NCBI GenBank assembly: GCA_910587355.1
Contig: CAJUKF010000043.1
Span: 1-23,101, forward strand
From: an uncultured Muribaculaceae bacterium
Lineage (GTDB): Bacteria > Bacteroidota > Bacteroidia > Bacteroidales > Muribaculaceae
Reading direction: 5' to 3'
DNA length: 23,101 nucleotides
Shown in pieces: positions 8,240-15,052 of the stretch. A program made the translations under genes and the position numbers. Within the stretch, counting starts at the first letter, position 1. Every line of letters starts with the position of its first letter. The notes under the pieces are model-generated. The model had not been told where the DNA came from. It worked only from the letters and a program-made list of their open reading frames with translations, and ran no database searches.

Positions 8240-11200
8240 ATGGCTTTTAGAAAAGAAAATAAAGCAAAAAACGTATTCTCCAAAATCTCTATCGGCCTTG
8301 CTTCGCCGGAAGAGATTCTGGCGAATTCGAGCGGTGAAGTGCTCAAGCCCGAAACAATCAACTACCGCACATACAAGCCCGAGCGCGACGGTCTCTTCTG
8401 CGAGCGCATCTTCGGTCCGGTAAAGGACTATGAGTGCCACTGCGGCAAATACAAGCGCATCCGCTACAAAGGCATTGTCTGCGACCGCTGCTCGGTTGAA
8501 GTAACCGAGAAAAAAGTGCGCCGCGAACGCATGGGACACATCCGTCTCGTCGTTCCCGTGGCTCACATCTGGTACTTCCGCTCCCTGCCCAACAAAATCG
8601 GTTACCTCCTGGGACTTCCCTCCAAGAAGCTCGACGCCATTATCTACTATGAGCGCTACGTAGTAATCAATCCGGGTGCAGCCGAAGGCATGCAGGTAGG
8701 TCCCGCTTCAAACCCTATCGAAAAACTCACTCTTCTCTCCGAGGAAGAATACTTTCAGGTGCTCGACCAGCTGCCCAGAGAAAACCAGCTGCTCGACGAT
8801 ACAGACCCCAACAAGTTCGTTGCAAAGATGGGTGCCGAGGCTATCTACGACCTCCTCAAGGAGCTCGACCTCGACAGTCTCTCGTATCAGCTGCGCCATC
8901 AGGCAAATCAGGAAGGCTCGCAGCAGCGCAAGACCGAGGCCCTAAAGCGTCTTCAGGTTGTGGAGTCGTTCCGTGCTTCGCGCAACCGCAACAAGCCCGA
9001 ATGGATGATTCTTCAGGCCGTGCCCGTCACTCCCCCTGAGCTACGTCCTCTCGTGCCTCTGGACGGCGGCCGCTTCGCCACCTCCGACCTCAATGACCTC
9101 TACCGCCGCGTGATTATCCGCAACAACCGCCTCAAACGCCTCATCGAAATCAAGGCACCCGAGGTGATTCTGCGAAACGAAAAGCGCATGCTTCAGGAAG
9201 CCGTCGACTCCCTGCTCGACAACTCGCGCAAGTCATCCGCCGTGAAGAGCGACGCAAACCGTCCTCTCAAATCCCTCTCCGACTCACTCAAAGGCAAGCA
9301 GGGCCGCTTCCGTCAGAACCTTCTCGGTAAGCGCGTCGACTACTCCGCCCGTTCGGTCATCGTCGTAGGTCCCGAACTTAAGATGGGCGAGTGCGGTCTG
9401 CCCAAAGACATGGCAGCCGAGCTCTATAAACCGTTTATCATCCGCAAGCTCATCGAGCGCGGCATTGTCAAGACTGTCAAGAGCGCCAAGAAGATTGTCG
9501 ACCGCAAGGAACCCGTCGTATGGGATATCCTTGAGAACGTGATGAAAGGTCACCCCGTTCTCCTCAACCGTGCCCCGACACTTCACCGTCTCGGTATCCT
9601 CGCATTCCAGCCCAAGCTCATCGAAGGCAAGGCTATCCAGCTCCATCCCCTCGCATGTACCGGCTTCAACGCCGACTTCGACGGTGACCAGATGGCCGTT
9701 CACCTTCCCCTCGGCAATGAGGCTGTACTCGAGGCCCAGCTCCTCATGCTCGGCTCGCACAACATCCTCAACCCTGCCAACGGTGCTCCTGTCACCGTCC
9801 CCTCGCAGGATATGGTGCTCGGTCTTTACTACATCACCAAGCTCCGTCCCGGCGACAAAGGCGAAGGCCACACATTCTACGGTCCCGAAGAAGCTCTCAT
9901 CGCTCACAATGAAGGCCGCGTCACACTTCACGCTCCTATCAAGGTGCTCGTCAATGATGTTGACGAAAACGGCAACAAAGTGCGCCATATCGTGGAGAAC
10001 ACCTCGGTCGGCCGCGTGCTCGTCAACCAGTACGTTCCCGAGGAAATGGGCTTCATCAACACGCTCATCTCCAAGAAATCGCTCCGCGACATCATCACCA
10101 ACGTCATCAAGCGCTGCGGTATCCCCCGTTCCGCCAAGTTCCTCGACGACATCAAGAACCTCGGTTACCACATGGCATTCAAGGGTGGTCTGTCGTTCAA
10201 CCTCGGCGACGTGCTTATTCCGCCGGAGAAGGAGCAGATTGTCAACGACGGTTACAAGCAGGTTGAGGAAGTCATGGACAACTTCAACATGGGCTTCATC
10301 TCCGATAAGGAACGTTATCAGCAGATTATCGATATCTGGACACACGTCAACGCCAAGCTTACAAGCGTGCTCATGAAACAGATGACCGAAGCCAACCAGG
10401 GCTTCAACGCCATCTACATGATGCTCGACTCGGGCGCCCGTGGTTCGAAGGACCAGATTCGTCAGCTCGCCGGTATGCGCGGTCTTATGGCCAAGCCGCA
10501 GAAAGCAGGCGCCGAAGGCGGTCAGATTATCGAGAACCCGATTCTTGCGAACTTCAAGGAAGGCCTCTCCGTGCTCGAATACTTCATCTCTACACACGGT
10601 GCCCGTAAAGGTCTTGCCGATACCGCCCTTAAGACAGCCGACGCCGGTTACCTTACACGCCGTCTTGTCGATGTGGCTCACGACGTAATCATCAACGAGG
10701 AAGACTGCGGCACTCTCCGCGGTCTCGTATGCACCGCTATCAAGAACAACGACGAAGTCGTAGCTTCTCTCGGCGAGCGCATCCTCGGCCGTGTATCCGT
10801 TCACGACATCATCGACCCGCAGACAGGCGAGCTCATCGTCGCTGCCGGCGAAGAAATCAAAGACGACGCAGCAGAGCGCATCGACGCATCCCCGATTGAG
10901 AGCGTAGAAATCCGCTCAGTGCTCACTTGCGAAAGCCGTCGCGGTGTGTGCGCCAAGTGCTACGGCCGCAACCTCGCCAACCTCCGCATGGTGCAGAAAG
11001 GCGAGGCTGTCGGTGTCATTGCAGCACAGTCTATCGGCGAGCCCGGTACTCAGCTTACCCTCCGTACATTCCACGTCGGCGGTGTGGCAACCAACGTATC
11101 GGCAACTTCCAAACTCACCTCGAAATACGACGGCGTGCTCGAAATCGACGAGCTTCGCACTGTCGACTTCGAAGGCAGCGACGAAAACGCAACTGCAATT

Positions 11201-12586
11201 GCCGACGGCAAGAAAGTGCGCGTAGTCGTAGGACGTCTCGCCGAGATGCGCATCATCGACAAAAACACCGGTATGCAGCTCATGAGCGCCGCCATTCCTT
11301 ACGGCTCGAAGCTCTTCTTCAACGAAGGCGACACTATCAAGCCCGGCGACGTAATCTGCGAATGGGACCCCTTCAACAACGTCATCATCAGCGAATTCAC
11401 CGGCAAGGTACACTACACCGACCTCATCGAAGGTGTCACTTTCCGCAACGATACCGAAGGCCACTCAATGGCCGAGGACCGCGTAATCATCGAGTCGCGC
11501 GACCGTCAGCACGTACCTTCCGTTGACATTCTCGGCAAAGCAGGCGAAACCCTCGCCACTTACTCTCTGCCTGTGGGTGCACACCTCATCTTCAAGGAAG
11601 GCGACGAAATCAAATCCGGTGAGACATTTGCTAAAATCACCCGTTCAACCAGCGGTGCCGGCGATATCACCGGCGGTCTTCCCCGTGTTACCGAGCTCTT
11701 CGAAGCCCGTAACCCCTCGAATCCCGCCATTGTATCCGAAGTCGACGGTCAGGTCAAATTCGGTAAAGTCAAGCGAGGCAACCGCGAAATCACCGTTATC
11801 CCAACATTCGGCGAAAACAAGAAGTACCTCGTGCCTCTGTCCAAGCAGATTCTCGTGCAGGAGAACGATATCGTCCGCGCAGGCACTCCCCTCTCCGACG
11901 GCGCTATCACTCCCACCGATATTCTCAATATCATGGGTCCGACGGCCGTTCAGGAGTACATCGTGAACGAAGTGCAGGACGTTTACCGTATGCAGGGTGT
12001 GAAAATCAACGACAAGCACTTCGAGGTTATCGTACGCCAGATGATGCGCAAGGTCAAAATCCTCGACGCAGGCGACACCAACTTCCTCGAAGAGCAGATT
12101 GTCGACAAGCGCGACTTCATGGAAGAGAACGACCGCATCTGGGATAAGAAAGTGGTTGTCGATGCAGGTGACAGCGAAAACCTTCAGGAAGGCCAGATTA
12201 TCACAGCACGCCGTCTGCGCGACGAGAACTCGATTCTCAAACAGCGCGACCTGCGTCAGGTTGTAGTCCGCGACGCTCAGCCCGCAACCTCAGAGCAGAT
12301 TCTTCAGGGTATCACACGTTCGGCCCTCCAGACTTCGAGCTTCATCTCGGCTGCTTCCTTCCAGGAAACGACCAAGGTGCTCAACGAAGCCGCTATTCAG
12401 GGCAAATCCGACCCTCTCGAAGGCATGAAGGAGAACGTTATCTGCGGTCACCTCATTCCCGCCGGTACGGGTCTGCGCGAATACGAGAGCCTCGTTGTAG
12501 GCAGCCGCGATGACGATGCCGCAGTTCTCGCCGACTACTCCAACGCACGCCGCGTTGAAGAAGCCGCAGAACTCGTCAACGACTGA
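8240..12586 (+). CDS. rpoC: DNA-directed RNA polymerase subunit beta'
   Basis: This is the beta' subunit, the catalytic half of RNA polymerase. From the ATG at 8240 it is 1448 residues, and the N-terminus MAFRKENKAKNVFSKISIGLASPE fits homologues. The frame extends to a TTG at 8219, which is less likely. The N-terminal zinc ribbon uses C66, C68, C81 and C84. The catalytic Mg loop NADFDGDQMAVH places the Asp triad at D479, D481 and D483. The second zinc site is C823, C897, C904 and C907. The bridge and trigger helix region contains GARGSKDQIRQLAGMRGLM. The frame ends in TGA at 12584-12586, 20 nt before an intrinsic terminator. Confidence 0.99.
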   Translation: MAFRKENKAKNVFSKISIGLASPEEILANSSGEVLKPETINYRTYKPERDGLFCERIFGPVKDYECHCGKYKRIRYKGIVCDRCSVEVTEKKVRRERMGHIRLVVPVAHIWYFRSLPNKIGYLLGLPSKKLDAIIYYERYVVINPGAAEGMQVGPASNPIEKLTLLSEEEYFQVLDQLPRENQLLDDTDPNKFVAKMGAEAIYDLLKELDLDSLSYQLRHQANQEGSQQRKTEALKRLQVVESFRASRNRNKPEWMILQAVPVTPPELRPLVPLDGGRFATSDLNDLYRRVIIRNNRLKRLIEIKAPEVILRNEKRMLQEAVDSLLDNSRKSSAVKSDANRPLKSLSDSLKGKQGRFRQNLLGKRVDYSARSVIVVGPELKMGECGLPKDMAAELYKPFIIRKLIERGIVKTVKSAKKIVDRKEPVVWDILENVMKGHPVLLNRAPTLHRLGILAFQPKLIEGKAIQLHPLACTGFNADFDGDQMAVHLPLGNEAVLEAQLLMLGSHNILNPANGAPVTVPSQDMVLGLYYITKLRPGDKGEGHTFYGPEEALIAHNEGRVTLHAPIKVLVNDVDENGNKVRHIVENTSVGRVLVNQYVPEEMGFINTLISKKSLRDIITNVIKRCGIPRSAKFLDDIKNLGYHMAFKGGLSFNLGDVLIPPEKEQIVNDGYKQVEEVMDNFNMGFISDKERYQQIIDIWTHVNAKLTSVLMKQMTEANQGFNAIYMMLDSGARGSKDQIRQLAGMRGLMAKPQKAGAEGGQIIENPILANFKEGLSVLEYFISTHGARKGLADTALKTADAGYLTRRLVDVAHDVIINEEDCGTLRGLVCTAIKNNDEVVASLGERILGRVSVHDIIDPQTGELIVAAGEEIKDDAAERIDASPIESVEIRSVLTCESRRGVCAKCYGRNLANLRMVQKGEAVGVIAAQSIGEPGTQLTLRTFHVGGVATNVSATSKLTSKYDGVLEIDELRTVDFEGSDENATAIADGKKVRVVVGRLAEMRIIDKNTGMQLMSAAIPYGSKLFFNEGDTIKPGDVICEWDPFNNVIISEFTGKVHYTDLIEGVTFRNDTEGHSMAEDRVIIESRDRQHVPSVDILGKAGETLATYSLPVGAHLIFKEGDEIKSGETFAKITRSTSGAGDITGGLPRVTELFEARNPSNPAIVSEVDGQVKFGKVKRGNREITVIPTFGENKKYLVPLSKQILVQENDIVRAGTPLSDGAITPTDILNIMGPTAVQEYIVNEVQDVYRMQGVKINDKHFEVIVRQMMRKVKILDAGDTNFLEEQIVDKRDFMEENDRIWDKKVVVDAGDSENLQEGQIITARRLRDENSILKQRDLRQVVVRDAQPATSEQILQGITRSALQTSSFISAASFQETTKVLNEAAIQGKSDPLEGMKENVICGHLIPAGTGLREYESLVVGSRDDDAAVLADYSNARRVEEAAELVND

Positions 12587-12606
12587 TAACACATCACAAT
12601 AACACT

Positions 12607-12643
12607 CAGGGGCGCACCTCATCGCGAGGCGCGCCCCTGTTTT
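12607..12643 (+). terminator. Intrinsic terminator of the rpoBC operon
   Basis: CAGGGGCGC (12607-12615) pairs perfectly with GCGCCCCTG (12631-12639). The inner CCTC/GAGG extends the stem past one mismatch, leaving a 5-nt loop. TTTT follows directly from 12640. It lies 20 nt after the rpoC stop and is a strong Rho-independent terminator. Confidence 0.92.
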
Positions 12644-12654
12644 ATAACTACTAT

Positions 12655-12699
12655 GTCCTTAACGTCTTTAAAGTCCTTAAGGTCCTTAAAGACCTTATC
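12655..12699. repeat. 9-bp tandem repeat, five units
   Basis: Five consecutive 9-nt units resemble GTCCTTAAR: GTCCTTAAC, GTCTTTAAA, GTCCTTAAG, GTCCTTAAA and GACCTTATC. The last two form a hairpin, TAAGGTC (12678-12684) with GACCTTA (12691-12697). The array sits between the rpoC terminator and the converging cotH terminator. It contains no coding potential. Similar TTAA-containing short repeats are, to my recollection, frequent in intergenic DNA of Bacteroidales. Function is unknown. Confidence 0.75.
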
Positions 12700-12710
12700 C
12701 ACGCCCCGCT

Positions 12711-12753
12711 AAAAAACTTCCGGCCCAAGTGCGCATAGCACCTGAGCCGGAAG
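12711..12753 (-). terminator. Intrinsic terminator of the downstream cotH gene
   Basis: CTTCCGGC (12717-12724) pairs with GCCGGAAG (12746-12753). The stem continues inward (AAGTGC with GCACCT, two mismatches in all) to a 5-nt loop. On the - strand six T residues (complement of A 12711-12716) follow the stem. It lies 24 nt beyond the cotH1 stop, so it ends that transcript. ATTTTA on the other side could give weak activity on the + strand too. Confidence 0.88.
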
Positions 12754-12776
12754 GATTTTACTAATTAATCAATCTT

Positions 12777-14705
12777 TTATCGGATAATGAGTTTTGCAGT
12801 CAGCGAGTCTGCCCGTACTATATAGAGACCCGATGCAAGAGAAGCCGAAGGAGTTCCGGCCACGAAAGTAGCTACAACACGGCCGTCTGCAGTGTAGACG
12901 GTGCAGAGAGTGCCTTCTGCGAAGCCATCGGCTACAATTGAATTACCTACCGCTGCAATATAGCCTTTTGCCACTTCGGCACATTCAACCCCGTCTTTAT
13001 CGGGGTCGTAGCCAATCACGCGGTCCATCTGCGGGAAACGGTCAGCAATATACTCTTTCATCCATGCGAGCTCTTCCTCGTATGTTTCGGCCGCACGCGG
13101 ATTCTCATGTACTTTCTGGCCCAGAATAGGCCAGCGCTTGAAGTTGAGACGCTGCGAGGCATTGATTTCGGTTGCGATTTCGTCTACACGTTTAAGGAAA
13201 TTTTCTGCAGAGAAACCGTTGCGGCGAGCCTGGGCCCAGACTTCCTTGATTTCAGCTTTCGTTGTCGGGTCTGTCACGATAATTCTGTTGACGAAATTAT
13301 ACATACCGCCGGCGAAGCTGCCCTTGCGTGTCTGCCACAGATAACCGTCGCCGCATGATTCAACAACCGGGAAAGTACGGCGGTCGTTTTCAAAGCCGAG
13401 GTCAAAGTCCCACACCGGGCCGGTATAAAGCTTCGGGTCGTTGCGCCGTTTGTACATATAAGTACTCCAGTAGCAGTCGGTGTTGCTGGCAAATTCATTG
13501 GTAAGCATGTGCTGGATGAACGAGCGCGTATCGAAGATACTGCGGTAGCCCGTAACGGGGTCATATGCATCATAGGTATCCGTAGGTTTGATTGAAGTCT
13601 CCACCTTGTTGAAGAGGTCGGTGATATACTGCTTCTGCGCGGAAGTAATTTCGTCTTCATCGGGAGATTTAATTGTCACAGGGATACGGTAGTGAGCCGA
13701 CTCGAACCACGAAGGCTCGCTGTAGGCGTAAGCGTCAACCTCTACGAGATAACCTCCCTTGATGATTTCAGGGTCGGTATCCTCTGCTGTAAGCTCCTCA
13801 ACATCAACGCGGCCCTCGTTCACCTCAACCTGGTCGCAGAGCTGATATGTACCTTTATATTCGCCGTTGAGAATCACATCGACAGGACGTGCGAACGGCA
13901 CAAATTCCATACCGAGAGCTTTTGCGGTCTCGAATGCGAGGATATTACGCATGAGCGTCTTGTCGCCGTAGTTGTTTATAAGCGTCCATTTCTTGGCCTT
14001 GGCCGGTGAGTCGAGCACATTTGTCTTTTTGTCAAATTTGATGCGCCAGGGTTTCTTGGGATACGTACGGGAGTTGTTGCCGCGCTCACGGATTGTACCG
14101 GGCTTGTCGAGAATTTCGGCACCGTTCTCCGATATGATAATTATATTGGCTGTGATGTCGTGCTCTTTGTCGTAAGGCTCCTCCGAGTTGACGGTATTCA
14201 CAACTACTGTCGGAATGTTTGTAACCTGCCACAGACGCGAGTCATCGCCTGCGCCAGGCGTGCCGAAAACTTTGATTTCAGCCATACGCGAACGCTCACC
14301 GGCTGGTCCCACATAACGGATGTAGCGCACTCCGCGCGAACAGATAATGCTCAGAGTGGCCTCAGTTGTACCTATGATTCGCTGGTTAATCAGCTTCAGT
14401 GGAATGGCATCCGAGAAGTCGCGCTTGTTGGCGCCCTGAAAAACACCGAGCTGGCATTCGCCGTGCTTGACTATTTTAATCGACGAAATAACATGTGGCT
14501 CCCCGAGGTCCAGACCGACCCACGTATACTGGGTTTTCGCAGACTCAAAATAAGTGTTGATATCGCCGTCGAGTACCGTCTCAGGCCCGTGACCGCTGGT
14601 ATAATCCCAGTCGGTAAAGGCTGTCGCCGCAATCTGCTCGTCTGCCATTGCAGGAAACGAAACAGAAGCAAGAAGGAATAATGATGCAAGTGTAGAAATT
14701 TTCAT
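12777..14705 (-). CDS. Secreted CotH kinase-like protein, F5/8C-like domain, T9SS-like tail (copy 1)
   Basis: The 642-residue protein starts at the ATG at 14705 (MKISTLASLFLLASVS...). An ATG two codons upstream at 14711 is an alternative. Residues 1-21 are a signal peptide ending in AMA. Residues about 25-148 look like a discoidin (F5/8 type C) domain (VLDGDINTYFES, WVGLDLG, YIRYVGPAG). Residues about 160-440 are a CotH domain with IRERGNNSRTYPKKPWRIKF (205-224), TLINNYGDKTLMRN (241-254), D410 in NTD and WDFD (432-435). D410 and D433 are 23 residues apart, like the two catalytic Asp I recall for Bacillus CotH. The last 60 residues (TVYTADGRVV ... GLYIVR ... KLIIR) resemble a T9SS type A sorting domain. 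It is likely exported to the cell surface; phosphorylation activity is inference. A close paralogue lies directly upstream. Confidence 0.88.
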   Translation of the reverse strand: MKISTLASLFLLASVSFPAMADEQIAATAFTDWDYTSGHGPETVLDGDINTYFESAKTQYTWVGLDLGEPHVISSIKIVKHGECQLGVFQGANKRDFSDAIPLKLINQRIIGTTEATLSIICSRGVRYIRYVGPAGERSRMAEIKVFGTPGAGDDSRLWQVTNIPTVVVNTVNSEEPYDKEHDITANIIIISENGAEILDKPGTIRERGNNSRTYPKKPWRIKFDKKTNVLDSPAKAKKWTLINNYGDKTLMRNILAFETAKALGMEFVPFARPVDVILNGEYKGTYQLCDQVEVNEGRVDVEELTAEDTDPEIIKGGYLVEVDAYAYSEPSWFESAHYRIPVTIKSPDEDEITSAQKQYITDLFNKVETSIKPTDTYDAYDPVTGYRSIFDTRSFIQHMLTNEFASNTDCYWSTYMYKRRNDPKLYTGPVWDFDLGFENDRRTFPVVESCGDGYLWQTRKGSFAGGMYNFVNRIIVTDPTTKAEIKEVWAQARRNGFSAENFLKRVDEIATEINASQRLNFKRWPILGQKVHENPRAAETYEEELAWMKEYIADRFPQMDRVIGYDPDKDGVECAEVAKGYIAAVGNSIVADGFAEGTLCTVYTADGRVVATFVAGTPSASLASGLYIVRADSLTAKLIIR

Positions 14706-14758
14706 GTGCATGAAGGTTAAAGATAAAAACCGGTCCGACACGACCGGCGCGTTTTATG

Positions 14759-14789
14759 CAAATTTAGCTTTTACGCACTATATAGAAAC
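14759..14789 (-). promoter_or_regulatory. Inner promoter of cotH1
   Basis: On the - strand the -7 box TAAATTTG (14766-14759) fits the Bacteroidota consensus TAnnTTTG exactly. The repeat junction places GTTTC (14789-14785) 18 nt upstream, where the -33 TTTG would be. The box lies about 54 nt before the ATG at 14705. Each element was read directly; promoter activity is inferred. Confidence 0.6.
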
Positions 14790-14831
14790 AGAAGCAAGAA
14801 GGAATAATGATGCAAGTGTAGAAATTTTCAT
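14778..14831 (-). other. 17-codon mini-ORF: truncated signal peptide created by the duplication
   Basis: The outer repeat copy carries its own ATG (14831) and repeats the cotH1 signal peptide. At the repeat junction the frame becomes ...SVSI and stops at TAG (14780-14778). Because the repeat is a whole number of codons, it is in the same frame as cotH1, 72 nt upstream of the true ATG. It could be translated as a hydrophobic leader peptide on transcripts from the outer promoter, or be a non-functional remnant. Confidence 0.55.
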
Positions 14832-14884
14832 GTGCATGAAGGTTAAAGATAAAAACCGGTCCGACACGACCGGCGCGTTTTATG

Positions 14885-14892
14885 CAAATTTA
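14885..14892 (-). promoter_or_regulatory. Outer -7 box upstream of cotH1 (duplicated copy)
   Basis: The same TAAATTTG box is present in the second repeat copy, 126 bp further upstream. No TTTG-like -33 element is present at the right distance (CTCATTA instead). This was probably the original promoter; the inner copy has a better-looking -33 region. A transcript from here would carry the 17-codon mini-ORF. Confidence 0.5.
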
Positions 14893-14910
14893 GCTTTTAC
14901 GCACTATATA

Positions 14911-15052
14911 ATGAGTAATTCCGCAGGACAAAAGGTGTCAAATACTTGTCAAACCTTCGGTTTGTCGCGGTTGTGTACCGATTTGTCGCAGAATAATAAG
15001 TCTGAGGACCCGTTTATTCACGGGTCCTCAGGCAAACAGATGTCTTAAAACC
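14911..15052. other. Intergenic region between the two cotH genes
   Basis: This 142-bp region holds a small hairpin, CAAACC (14950-14955) / GGTTTG (14959-14964), with a TTC loop, and the cotH2 terminator. TTTGTCGC occurs twice (14961-14968 and near 14982). I see no gene in it. Confidence 0.6.
15002..15031 (-). terminator. Terminator of the upstream cotH gene (copy 2)
   Basis: A perfect 12-bp stem, CTGAGGACCCGT (15002-15013) with ACGGGTCCTCAG (15020-15031), closes a 6-nt loop. On the - strand it is followed by the T-rich ACTTATTATTCT. It lies 21 nt after the cotH2 stop. The two cotH genes are therefore probably separate transcription units, although read-through into cotH1 is possible. Confidence 0.85.

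Larger units (their letters stand above)
14659..14910. repeat. Perfect 126-bp tandem duplication over the cotH1 promoter and start
   Basis: Copy A (14659-14784) and copy B (14785-14910) are identical at all 126 positions and directly adjacent. On the - strand each copy contains the -7 box TAAATTTG, a 5' UTR, the ATGCACATG start region and the first 15 codons of the signal peptide. The period is exactly 42 codons. Identity ends sharply at both outer edges. Perfect identity points to a recent event or ongoing slippage; an assembly artefact must also be considered. Confidence 0.97.

Noticed and set aside
9284..10804. 506-codon open frame antisense to rpoC
   Set aside because: Long antisense frames arise from the strong codon bias of rpoC; the translation shows no domain and there is no promoter.
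12655..12699. Short repeats as a possible CRISPR array
   Set aside because: The units are 9 bp, directly adjacent without spacers, and no cas gene is present.
14704..15048. 114-codon + strand frame containing a repeated 42-residue unit
   Set aside because: The repeated peptide is only the reverse-strand reading of the 126-bp duplication, and the frame crosses the cotH2 terminator.
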